Shown here piece after piece: positions 9,301-17,270 of a DNA stretch of 58,270 nucleotides; the first letter of the stretch is position 1; each line of letters begins with the position of its first letter. The stretch lies in assembly GCA_001829315.1 (NCBI GenBank), contig MIAY01000009.1, positions 1 to 58,270 of the forward strand, written 5' to 3'. A program made the translations under genes and the position numbers. Source of the DNA: Spirochaetes bacterium GWE1_32_154. Lineage in GTDB: Bacteria > Spirochaetota > GWE2-31-10. The notes under the pieces are model-generated. The model ran no database searches, was not told the DNA's origin, and saw nothing but the letters and a program-made list of their open reading frames with translations.

Positions 9301-10082
9301 GTTTGAGTAGCAATGAAGTTTGATACTTCATTAGGATAAATATTAATTTGCTGAATTATTTCAATATTTACTTTTTTGCCCGATGAATACTTATTGAGAA
9401 GACTTTTTGTAAACAATGTATAGTAATATATTCTATTTACATCAACTGTTGTGTCATTAAAAGACTCTGCATTTCCTTCATAAACAATGGATGATAATGG
9501 TGAATTAATACTGTTTGGAAAGTAATTTAATGATTTGACAATTGTCACTGTACTAAAACTAACAGCAGTCGGATTTGTCCATGTTATGTTTACAGAAGAA
9601 GTAGCAATAACTTGATTAATTGAAACATTGGCTACATCTTCGCTATATATTTCTGTTATAGGTATCATTTCAATAATTTTCTTAATACCCGGCGAGTACA
9701 ACCCGTTACTATTAATTGTATATATTGTATAATAATAGAGTGTATTAGCTGATAACTGAGAGTCTGTTGTTGATTCTAAGTTTCCGGAATATACAGTAGT
9801 TGCATTACTATCATTATATCCGAGGGGAAATTCATTTTGTTTTCTTACAATAAGAACACTTGAGAAATTACTTTGTGTAGGATTTTTCCATGATAAAGAA
9901 ACATCTAATGAACCGGGTATTTGCTCGCATGTGAAATCTTGAACATCATTTTTATTACCCGTATCCAGAGCTTCTATTCCTTTATCTAACGCTTTTTGTA
10001 AAACATTGGTTGAACAGGAAATAAAAATCGTGCTCAATAGCAATGAATGTATGATAAAGAGTATAATTTTGTTTTTTTTCAT
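6378..10082 (-). CDS. Giant lipoprotein: eight FN3-like repeats plus Kelch repeats
   Basis: The 1234-residue protein begins with a lipoprotein signal (IFISC lipobox, Cys near residue 23). Eight consecutive FN3-like beta-sandwich units follow, each with W-x-NP, LRK, FPSS, YTG and YYYSIYTK landmarks. Units 3-7 are 103 residues long and almost identical. The last third carries Kelch-type motifs such as KIYIFGG and NIYVFGG, expected to form a beta-propeller. It probably sits on the outer membrane surface as an adhesin or binding protein. GAGGAG precedes the ATG. The upstream gene is a paralog with the same architecture, 17 nt away. The DNA-level repeats make length variation likely. Confidence 0.85.
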   Translation of the reverse strand: MKKNKIILFIIHSLLLSTIFISCSTNVLQKALDKGIEALDTGNKNDVQDFTCEQIPGSLDVSLSWKNPTQSNFSSVLIVRKQNEFPLGYNDSNATTVYSGNLESTTDSQLSANTLYYYTIYTINSNGLYSPGIKKIIEMIPITEIYSEDVANVSINQVIATSSVNITWTNPTAVSFSTVTIVKSLNYFPNSINSPLSSIVYEGNAESFNDTTVDVNRIYYYTLFTKSLLNKYSSGKKVNIEIIQQINIYPNEVSNFIATQTPATINASLTWTNPVDSDFNSVLVLRKTGTFPSSATDATATTMYTGSLTTFTDSTALVNTVYYYSVYTKNTANKFSLGTKAVLEIVPLNTIYSVEVSAFTVTQPSGTINASLTWTNPVDSDFDSVLVLRKTGAFPSSATDTTATTVYTGNLTTYTDTTALVNTVYYYSIYTKSTANKFSLGTKAVLEIVPLNTIYSVEVSAFTVTQASGTINASLTWTNPVDSDFDSVLVLRKAGTFPSSATDTTATSLYTGSLTTFTDSTALVNTVYYYSVYTKSTTNKFSLGTKATLEIVPLNTIYSVEVSAFTVTQPSGTINASLTWTNPVDSDFDSVLVLRKAGTFPSSATDTTATSLYSGNLTTFTDSTALVNTVYYYSVYTKNTANKFSLGTKAVLEIVPLNTIYSVEVSAFTVTQPSGTINASLTWTNPVDSDFDSVLVLRKTGAFPSSATDATATTLYAGSLTTYTDSTTLVNTVYYYSIYTKNTSKNYYSLGVRKSIEITSSPNIISTNLEIVSNFNSVVSDSSIELSWINPTADFSGVLIKRKADSYPSAYNDASATTIYENNGTTYSDTTGLTNNTTYYYSIFVKNSSALYSQYSSRTFKTFRTDFTPTVRQRCFYLIGGSSNYSAPFTNLVSQIDAYDPVTDIIYDNVATLPTPRYGCTVSSTNGKIYIFGGLDSNKKLVAKVDVLFVSSPIWPSNVWSTIQDYPAPKFMARSENVNGNIYVFGGSSDFYGTTTSPATYLNFATYFITNEISMYNPQTETWVVDRKYVPLMAGSLMNFGSGVYEGNIFYGAGRYTTAGALSLGTGAFLLNLNTFISQAALVGTFVPSAAAGNVMYQKKAVDGTDIAFFLHCGGTTTASTSEPIRAVAANLAAVTTCKMIRFPLSTGATAPTWINFGAVVKTLLTARAYNQAEYYGDSIYTFCGITSPSGVVLNSVEKINVDDALTFPTGWGSVGTGGTLSPRYAFDITKINN
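7860..9320 (-). repeat. Tandem 309-bp coding repeats (about five units)
   Basis: Equivalent anchor bases fall at 8104, 8413, 8722 and 9031, exactly 309 bp apart, which equals 103 codons. The units are close to identical at DNA level, with many silent positions also conserved. That suggests recent duplication or gene conversion. Confidence 0.9.
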
Positions 10083-10099
10083 CGTTTACTCCTCGTATA

Positions 10100-13000
10100 T
10101 TAATAATTAACTTTTGTTATACCAAAACCGTATCGAGCCGTAGCGAGAAAGCCTGATGACTGCCAGGCAGAAGTAAAATCGCCATCATTAACATTAAATT
10201 TTTCTATTGAAGTCAACGCACTTCCATTTACGCCACCAAATATATAAATATAATCACCATACGATTCACCGCTGGCATACACCCGGTTTGTATTTAAACT
10301 TGCACCATCCCCGGCTATAACAACCCAATTAGGAACACCTCCATAAGATGGTAACTCCATGACATTAACTACATTTGTTGCATACGTCAGGTTTGCATGT
10401 GGAATAGCCGTACTTATAGCCCCGGCAGTACCCCCGCCAACATGAAAAACATAATTTATTTCTTTTCCATCATCAAGAAATTTGTGATAGCTTATTGAGG
10501 TTCTTCCGGTTAAAGCGGTTGAGTATGAGGGTGCTGCAGTTTCAGTGTTAGTTAATATATTATAAGAATATCCATACCCGGCTCCTGCCGGGATTGCTGT
10601 TCCTGCGGTATTTGTTCCGCCAAAGTAGAAAATAGTACCATTATTTATAGTAACACCTGCAAAAGTTCTCGCTGTTAGTATATCTTTAAAAATATTATTA
10701 GTGTCTGCTAACCATGTATCTAGTATCGGGTCATATCGACGACCGTCAATCAGTGCGCCACCTGAAATAGCTGTAGATGTTCCGCCGATAGTGTATATTT
10801 TATCTTTCCATGTAACAGTTCGTAAACCTGCTCGTAAAACGGGCATGTTTAATCCTGTTGTCCATACCAAGGTTTCAGCATCAAGAATATCAACAACATT
10901 GGTGATTGTACCAACTGCTGAGTAACCGCCAAAAATATAAATCTTACCCTTTACAGAAGCGACATCACAAAATGCCCTTGGAGTTGGTAAGGTTGCAACA
11001 TTCGAATATAAAGTATTAGTAAGAGGATCATACATATCAACATCGGCTACAAAATTTGTATATGGGTTTGCAGGGTAACTACTGGACCCTCCTATAAGAA
11101 AAAAAGATCTTTTTCGAACATTCACATCAGTACTTCCGGTTTCTGCCGGTATATTTCTAAAAGATTTCTGTCCATAAGAATAAAATCCATTATTATTAAG
11201 AGTATAAATTCCGTAATAATATGTTGTATCCGGTAATAAATTTGAGTCAACAAAACTTTCATTAGTGCCAACATATAGTTCAGTAGCTGCGCCATCATTA
11301 TATCCGGTAGGAAAATTTGTTGTACTTTTAAGAAGTTTTACTGAAACAAGATTAGAATCGATGGGATTTATCCATGAGATATTTATTTCTCTATTATTTC
11401 TTCCCTCAAGGGTAATAAAGTCAGTAACATCATTTTCATATAAAACATCACCGACTGAAACAATTTTTTCAGATACATATATCCCGGTTGAGAATAAATT
11501 GCTTATATTTTTACTGTAAATAATGTAACAATATTTTGTTCCAACGGTTAAAGCTGTATCGGTAAAGGTGATTCCTGTGCCGGTATATACAATGGTTGCT
11601 GTAGAATCTAAAACGCCTGAAGGAAAATTAGCTTCTTTTCGAAGAATAACAACTTTGCTAAAGTCAGTATCAGTCGTATTAGTCCAGTCAAGTTGAATAT
11701 TTGTATTACCAGGACTTTGTATAATAGTAACATTTGATGCATTTTTAGAGTAGATGCTGCTTACATCAATAACATCAATTGCTTGATATATTCCTGTTGA
11801 ATACAAATTACTTTTATTTTTGCTATAAATAATGTAACAATATTTTGTTCCAACGGTTAGAGCCATGTCGGTAAAGGTAGTTCCTGTGCCGGTATATACA
11901 ATGGTTGCTGTAGAATCTAAAACGCCTGAAGGAAAATTAGCTTCTTTTCGTAGAATAACAACCTTACTAAAATCAGTATCAGTCGTATTAGTCCAGTCAA
12001 GTTGAATGTTTGTATTGCTCGTACTTTGTGTAATAGTTACATTAGAAACATTTTCAGAGTAGATGCTACTTACATCAATGACATTAATAGCTTGATATAC
12101 TCCTGTTGAGTATAAGGAGCTAATATTTTTACTGTAAATAACGTAACAATATTTTGTTCCGGCAGTTAAAGCCATATCAGTAAAGGTTGTTCCTGTTCCT
12201 GTATACACAATGGTTGCTGTAGAATCTAAAACCCCGGAAGGGAAATTTGTTTCTTTTCGCAGAATAACAACCTTACTAAAATCAGTATCAGTCGTATTAG
12301 TCCAGTTAAGTTGAATGTTTGTGTTACTTGTACTTTGTGTAATAGTAACATTTGAAGCGTTTTTAGAGTAGATGCTACTTACATCAATAACATCAATTGC
12401 TTGATATATTCCTGTTGAATACAAATTACTTTTATTTTTGCTATAAACAATGTAACAATATTTTGTTCCAACGGTTAAAGCTTTATCGGTAAAGGTAGTT
12501 CCTGTTCCTGTATACACAATGGTTGCCGTAGAGTCTAAAACCCCGGAAGGAAAATTAGCTTCTTTTCGGAGAATAACAACCTTACTAAAATCAGTATCAG
12601 TCGTATTAGTCCAGTCAAGTTGAATGTTTGTAGTACCAGGACTTTGTGTAATAGTTACATTTGAAGCATTTTCATCATATACATTGTTACTGTCAAGAAC
12701 TTCATAGGTTTGATAAACGCCGGTTGAATATAAATTATTTTTATTCTTAGTATAAATAGCATAGAAATATTTATTATTGATTGTTACATCGTAATCGGTA
12801 ATGGTCTGTAAATTACCGGTATATACTAAATCAGCACTTTGATCAGTAATTCCTGATGGGAATGAATTCTGTTTCCTCATTATCGTTACCGAATTAAAAT
12901 CAGCGTCAGTAGGATTTTGCCAGTTTAAAATTGCAGTAGTATTTGGTTCACCTGAAACTATCGAAAAACTATTAATATTTGAATTATATATACTACTTGA

Positions 13001-13744
13001 AGGAATTATTTCTTTGGCTTGATAAACCCCACTTGAATATTTATTATCTATGCTTTTTGCTACTATAATATAGCAATATTTCTTGCCAACAGTGAGGTTG
13101 TAATCTATAAATGATTGTGATGTCCCTGAATATACCAGTTGCGAAAACGCATCTGCCACCCCGGATGGGAATGAATCAATTTTTCGGAGAATAACAACCT
13201 TATCAAAATTAGCATCTATGGGGTTAATCCAATTTAAACTTAAAGAATTAGTATCAGGATTTTGAATAATAGTTAGGTTTTCAATATTCTTATTATAGGT
13301 GTAATCAATATTTCCTATCGGGATAATTTTTTTTGATATATTTAAGCCTTTTGAATACCTATTATCCTTACTTTTTACGAATATTTTATAATAATATGAT
13401 ATATTTTGAGTTAACTCATTATCGATGAATGTTTCACTAAGTCCTGAGAATATTAAATCCGATGATTGATCTAATACACTTTTTGGATAATTGGTTAGAT
13501 TTCTAAGAATTATAATTTTCTCAAAGTTACCATCTTTTGGATTAACCCAATTTAGTGTTACATTAGTATTACTTAAAGATTGGTTTGCTGTTAATAAATC
13601 TACTTCAAATTCATAATTTTCAGGAATTGGTTTAATTTGATTACTTGGGTTTTTTAAAAAACCTTTTTGCAGAGTGTCCATTGAACAGCTGAAACATGTT
13701 AATATACATAGACTTATGAAAATAGTAGTGTATTTTTTTATCAT
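10100..13744 (-). CDS. Giant lipoprotein: FN3-like repeats plus Kelch repeats (paralog)
   Basis: The 1214-residue protein has a lipoprotein signal ending in CFSC (Cys near residue 20). Eight FN3-like units follow, with W-x-N, ILRK, FPSG, YTGT and YCYIIYSK landmarks. Units 4-7 are near-identical and 103 residues long, the same length as in the downstream paralog, although the sequence family differs. The C-terminal part has Kelch motifs such as KIYIFGGYS, KIYTIGG and YIYIFGG. The two proteins keep the same domain order, so they look like an old duplication whose repeats were later homogenised within each gene. AAAGGA lies before the ATG. The gap to the upstream gene is 22 nt. Confidence 0.85.
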   Translation of the reverse strand: MIKKYTTIFISLCILTCFSCSMDTLQKGFLKNPSNQIKPIPENYEFEVDLLTANQSLSNTNVTLNWVNPKDGNFEKIIILRNLTNYPKSVLDQSSDLIFSGLSETFIDNELTQNISYYYKIFVKSKDNRYSKGLNISKKIIPIGNIDYTYNKNIENLTIIQNPDTNSLSLNWINPIDANFDKVVILRKIDSFPSGVADAFSQLVYSGTSQSFIDYNLTVGKKYCYIIVAKSIDNKYSSGVYQAKEIIPSSSIYNSNINSFSIVSGEPNTTAILNWQNPTDADFNSVTIMRKQNSFPSGITDQSADLVYTGNLQTITDYDVTINNKYFYAIYTKNKNNLYSTGVYQTYEVLDSNNVYDENASNVTITQSPGTTNIQLDWTNTTDTDFSKVVILRKEANFPSGVLDSTATIVYTGTGTTFTDKALTVGTKYCYIVYSKNKSNLYSTGIYQAIDVIDVSSIYSKNASNVTITQSTSNTNIQLNWTNTTDTDFSKVVILRKETNFPSGVLDSTATIVYTGTGTTFTDMALTAGTKYCYVIYSKNISSLYSTGVYQAINVIDVSSIYSENVSNVTITQSTSNTNIQLDWTNTTDTDFSKVVILRKEANFPSGVLDSTATIVYTGTGTTFTDMALTVGTKYCYIIYSKNKSNLYSTGIYQAIDVIDVSSIYSKNASNVTIIQSPGNTNIQLDWTNTTDTDFSKVVILRKEANFPSGVLDSTATIVYTGTGITFTDTALTVGTKYCYIIYSKNISNLFSTGIYVSEKIVSVGDVLYENDVTDFITLEGRNNREINISWINPIDSNLVSVKLLKSTTNFPTGYNDGAATELYVGTNESFVDSNLLPDTTYYYGIYTLNNNGFYSYGQKSFRNIPAETGSTDVNVRKRSFFLIGGSSSYPANPYTNFVADVDMYDPLTNTLYSNVATLPTPRAFCDVASVKGKIYIFGGYSAVGTITNVVDILDAETLVWTTGLNMPVLRAGLRTVTWKDKIYTIGGTSTAISGGALIDGRRYDPILDTWLADTNNIFKDILTARTFAGVTINNGTIFYFGGTNTAGTAIPAGAGYGYSYNILTNTETAAPSYSTALTGRTSISYHKFLDDGKEINYVFHVGGGTAGAISTAIPHANLTYATNVVNVMELPSYGGVPNWVVIAGDGASLNTNRVYASGESYGDYIYIFGGVNGSALTSIEKFNVNDGDFTSAWQSSGFLATARYGFGITKVNY
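11470..12710 (-). repeat. Tandem 309-bp coding repeats (about four units)
   Basis: Anchor bases at 11753, 12062 and 12371 are 309 bp apart. The units match closely, including synonymous positions. The period equals that of the repeats at 7860-9320, but the unit sequence is different. Confidence 0.9.
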
Positions 13745-13766
13745 AAATTATCCTTTTTTGAATTAC

Positions 13767-14648
13767 TTAGAAATTGATCTCAACTCCAATTCCTGCTGAT
13801 TGCATAAAAAGCATGGTGTTTTCTTGACTCATTACTCCGGTTTTCCCGTTGATACCCAGAGCAATAAATTTTTTAATTAAATATTTAATTCCATATCCTG
13901 CTTCAGCTGAAATACCAACCGACGTTGTTGTAATGTTTTCTTCTTTTTCAAAGAGCGTGATAATTGCAACTCCCATTCCACCACTAATATGCCACAATAG
14001 ATTTCGTGACCAATGTTGAGCATCTTTATGTTTATAAAAATTATCTTCGTATTTTAAAGTAAAATGAATAGGAATAATAAAAATAAAATCATTGAAAATG
14101 TTAAATTGAGGGGTCAACATCATTAGACTTATATTAATCCCGAAAAATGCTTTTGAGAAAAAGTTAGTTTCGATATAATTTTCATAACTCCAATATGCCT
14201 GATATGATTTTGAAAAATCATTAATGATAAAGGTAGTATAAGCAACATTACCGTAATGAAATTCAAGAGTACCAATTGACGGTCTGATAAATTTTTCTAA
14301 CAAAGGATTCTTTATTTGTTTAATCATTTTCTTTTCAATAGGAGTAATACCGGCACTTGAACCAATCGTAAAGAATTCATCATCCTGGTCAACAATTGAT
14401 GCTTTCATACTTGATCCATCATTGAGTATTATTTCAAATTCATTATTTGAACTCGAAAAATCAACATTTGATACTTTTTCTCTCTCAAATTCAAATCGGC
14501 TTCCGCTAATAAGAAAAATGATTTTTGTTTCATCAAGACTAACTAAGTCAGCAGAATAAGTTTCCTTATTTTTCATTCGGATAGTTTCTGAGGCAAATGT
14601 CCCCGCAGTTATAAATAATAGTACCATTAAAATTACATTTTTTTTCAT
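13767..14648 (-). CDS. Exported protein, possible outer-membrane beta-barrel
   Basis: I place the start at 14648, where AGGGG lies 5 nt upstream and the protein begins with a clear signal peptide (MKKNVILMVLLFITAGTFA). The longer frame from 14681 would put 11 extra residues before it. After the signal comes a small beta-rich module (about 25-120) with a repeated pattern around LVSLDETKIIF and SIVDQDDEFF. The rest of the 293 residues alternates aromatic and polar residues and ends in EINF, as outer-membrane beta-barrels often do. No family was recognised. Its place between the cyclase and the surface lipoproteins suggests an envelope role, perhaps in exporting or anchoring them. Confidence 0.6.
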   Translation of the reverse strand: MKKNVILMVLLFITAGTFASETIRMKNKETYSADLVSLDETKIIFLISGSRFEFEREKVSNVDFSSSNNEFEIILNDGSSMKASIVDQDDEFFTIGSSAGITPIEKKMIKQIKNPLLEKFIRPSIGTLEFHYGNVAYTTFIINDFSKSYQAYWSYENYIETNFFSKAFFGINISLMMLTPQFNIFNDFIFIIPIHFTLKYEDNFYKHKDAQHWSRNLLWHISGGMGVAIITLFEKEENITTTSVGISAEAGYGIKYLIKKFIALGINGKTGVMSQENTMLFMQSAGIGVEINF

Positions 14649-14668
14649 AAAAACCCCTATGTATTTAA

Positions 14669-15676
14669 TTATAAATTGCACTCAATACGATTTCTTCCCT
14701 TCTGTTTTGCTGTATATAGTAGTTTATCAGCTGATATAATAACGTTTTCTATCGTAACAGTATTATCTGGTACTACATTAAAAATTCCAATGCTAAGTGA
14801 TACTCTTTTAATATCAACCTTTTCATGTGGTATGTTTATTCTTTCAATTTCATTTTGGATTTTTTTTGCTACACATGATGCACCTAAAGTATCGGTATCA
14901 GGTAGGAAAATAATGAATTCTTCTCCACCAAATCGAGCAACAATATCACGCGGACGACAGCAGGATTTCTTAAGAATAGAAGATACTAATTGAATGGCTT
15001 GATCACCCATTATGTGACCATATTGATCGTTATATAACTTGAAAAAATCAATATCTATCATCAATAATGAAAAGTTTAGTTTATTTCTGATACAATCTTT
15101 TAGTTCTCTGCTTGCAAGGTCTTTAAAACCCCGCCTATTATAAAGACCGGATAGTTCATCAGTTATCGAAAGTGCTTTTAATATAGTTTCATTATCTATA
15201 AATCGGGTAATATCATCAAATATTCCAACAATACCGGATATTTCACTTTTCTTTTGTAATATTGGAATGAAATCAACTTTCATATTAATGAGAGTATTGT
15301 TAAAATTTAATGTGTATTCGAATTTTGTATTTTCTTTATTAATAAAAACTTCTTTTTTCTTTTGTTCAAAAAATAGAGCATCATTAATAGTATATATTTC
15401 GGAACAAGATTTTCCTATAATATGCTCTTTTGAAAAACCTGTTAATATCTCAAATGCTTTATTACATTCAATAAAACCTTGTTCATTATCTTGAGCAAAA
15501 ATAGGATAGGGTACCGTATCAAGTAATGTGTGTAAAAATTTTAATCGTTCATTTGCTAATCTTCCGGTTTCAATAAGATTATTGATTAATCTGTTCGTTT
15601 TTGATGAATTCAAAATTGATTGAATAGAAAGGTTATGATTTGTAACTTCATCCCTACAAAATATTTCTTCTTCCAT
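14669..15676 (-). CDS. PAS-GGDEF diguanylate cyclase
   Basis: The 335-residue soluble protein has a PAS domain (about 45-165, with GFIECNKAFEILTGFS) and a GGDEF domain (about 170-335). The active-site signature is GGEEF at 250-254, so it should make c-di-GMP from two GTP. RPRD at 241-244 lies five residues before the signature, which is the position of the RxxD inhibitory site, so product feedback is likely. GAGGAT precedes the ATG. The same run also encodes an HD-GYP phosphodiesterase, so synthesis and breakdown of the messenger are linked. Confidence 0.92.
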   Translation of the reverse strand: MEEEIFCRDEVTNHNLSIQSILNSSKTNRLINNLIETGRLANERLKFLHTLLDTVPYPIFAQDNEQGFIECNKAFEILTGFSKEHIIGKSCSEIYTINDALFFEQKKKEVFINKENTKFEYTLNFNNTLINMKVDFIPILQKKSEISGIVGIFDDITRFIDNETILKALSITDELSGLYNRRGFKDLASRELKDCIRNKLNFSLLMIDIDFFKLYNDQYGHIMGDQAIQLVSSILKKSCCRPRDIVARFGGEEFIIFLPDTDTLGASCVAKKIQNEIERINIPHEKVDIKRVSLSIGIFNVVPDNTVTIENVIISADKLLYTAKQKGRNRIECNL

Positions 15677-15696
15677 ATATATATCCTCATATACTT

Positions 15697-17148
15697 CTAT
15701 ACGATTAGTTTGTTTTTTATTTCACTGAATTTTTTTATAACCGGTTCTATTTTTATTGCAAATAATTCTTTAGTCTCAATATTAAAAATTTTTAAAACTT
15801 TATAGTCTATATCTTTAAATTGTAGTTTACCTTCAATATAATAGGTTAATGCATCGGAGAGATAGATTAATGAAACCAGTTTAATATTTTCATCTTTTGC
15901 TTCTAGCGGTATATGATGATATTTTATCGTTTCAACAAGGAAGTCGGGGAAATTCCATTTTTCGGCAAGTTTTGAACCAATAATTGAGTGGTTATAACCA
16001 TCTGTTAGTGATTCAACCATAAAATTGTTTATTCCTTTATTAAAACAAATAGTTTGAATCTGTTGAACAAGCTCAGGTTTTATCCCTCTAACGATTATTT
16101 TACCGAGGTCATGAAGCATTGCACAAACAAAAATATTATCATGTATTGTTTTCAGATTAAATATTTTAGATAGTTCAGTAGCTATAAAAGCTACTTCAGT
16201 TGCGTGTTTCATCATTATTTTAATTTCTGTTATATTATATTTATTCATTAAAGCTCTATTAGTTGAATATGAAAAAACAAAATTTTTTATCCCTCGCACT
16301 CCTATAAGACGAACTGCCTCAGTAGCATTTTCAACTTTATTTGGTAGAGAATAAATTGCTGAATTTGCAGTTTTGAGAAGTTCTGCAATAAATGCAGGGT
16401 CTTTTTCTATAACATTTCCAATAATTTTAAATGTGCTGTCCGGATTATTGAGTACATTTATTACTTCTATAATATGTTGAGGGAATTGAGGAATAGCATT
16501 AACCTCATTAGTAATTGCCTCTGCAATTATGTCACCTTTTTGTGCATTAATAAGATTCAAAGGAATAGTTATATTCGATACGGTAATGAAATCTTTTGTG
16601 AATATTTGAATTGCTTTCTCATCTAAACCTAGTTTTCTTAAGATTAAAATTGATAAAATAATGCCAAAACCTGCACCCTCTGTTTCATCTAAACCGTGTT
16701 CAAAAACGTCTTCCATTGATTTAAATCGTGCAGCTAATTGAAATTTGCTTTTAATTCGTTCTATTTCAACAGGAAGGATTTCTGAATTATTCGATATTTC
16801 TAAAGACAGGTTGTTATTATGATTATTGATTTTAAATTCAATATAGAATTGTTCTTCTTCGGCTTTTTCTATATATTCTTCATAATAAGAAAGTATTTGC
16901 TCTCTAAATCTTTTAATGCCAATTTCATAATGAGATGGATTTTTTATATTAAGATTTGATTTCTCAAAAAAAATTCTTTTTAAATTAGCTTTTTCAGCAT
17001 TGGTAATTATTTCCTTCATTATATAATTTAATTGATCGATATACTCAGGTTTTCTTATTCTGTTTAAATAATTTGTTAATAAGGTTTCAACATACCGTCT
17101 TTCTTTTTCATAGCTTGTAAATCGAAATTTCTCTTCTAATGTATCCAT
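15697..17148 (-). CDS. HATPase-like plus HDOD signalling protein
   Basis: The 483-residue protein joins two domains. The first 205 residues resemble a GHKL ATPase, with an N-box-like EIITNAEKANLKR near residue 46 and a G-box-like ETEGAGFGIILSI near 155, but with no histidine phosphorylation domain. Residues of about 210-420 form an HDOD domain starting at IPQFPQHI, with SAIYSLP and MLHDLGK. HDOD domains are non-catalytic relatives of HD-GYP used in regulation. It is the first gene of the seven-gene run, with AGAGG before the ATG and a candidate promoter 40 bp upstream. It may act as an anti-sigma-like switch or scaffold, which is inference. Confidence 0.8.
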   Translation of the reverse strand: MDTLEEKFRFTSYEKERRYVETLLTNYLNRIRKPEYIDQLNYIMKEIITNAEKANLKRIFFEKSNLNIKNPSHYEIGIKRFREQILSYYEEYIEKAEEEQFYIEFKINNHNNNLSLEISNNSEILPVEIERIKSKFQLAARFKSMEDVFEHGLDETEGAGFGIILSILILRKLGLDEKAIQIFTKDFITVSNITIPLNLINAQKGDIIAEAITNEVNAIPQFPQHIIEVINVLNNPDSTFKIIGNVIEKDPAFIAELLKTANSAIYSLPNKVENATEAVRLIGVRGIKNFVFSYSTNRALMNKYNITEIKIMMKHATEVAFIATELSKIFNLKTIHDNIFVCAMLHDLGKIIVRGIKPELVQQIQTICFNKGINNFMVESLTDGYNHSIIGSKLAEKWNFPDFLVETIKYHHIPLEAKDENIKLVSLIYLSDALTYYIEGKLQFKDIDYKVLKIFNIETKELFAIKIEPVIKKFSEIKNKLIV

Positions 17149-17189
17149 AAAGGCCTCTAAATTCTAAAATAAAAATATAGTTATTAAAG

Positions 17190-17255
17190 ATTATAGAGAA
17201 ATTATTTAAATAATACTATTTGTCTTTTAGTGTAATTTGCTGTACTAAAGTACAG
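17190..17255 (-). promoter_or_regulatory. Operon promoter with perfect 16-bp dyad
   Basis: On the minus strand a TATAAT box (17190-17195) lies 41 bp before the HDOD start codon, with no good -35 box. Upstream, CTGTACT and AGTACAG form a perfect dyad with two central bases (17240-17255). Its centre is about 64 bp before the predicted start of transcription, a place used by class I activators. It resembles the CTGTA/TACAG form of lux-type boxes. The neighbouring gene encodes a LuxR-type regulator. Function is inferred. Confidence 0.5.
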
Positions 17256-17270
17256 TGTATCAATAGGTTA

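Noticed and set aside
7903-9306. Five similar plus-strand open frames
   Set aside because: They are mirror frames of the FN3-like repeats on the minus strand, with no start signals and no recognisable domain.
7860-9320. Regularly spaced repeats could suggest a CRISPR array
   Set aside because: The period is 309 bp and the whole stretch is one open frame of FN3-like units, so these are protein repeats.
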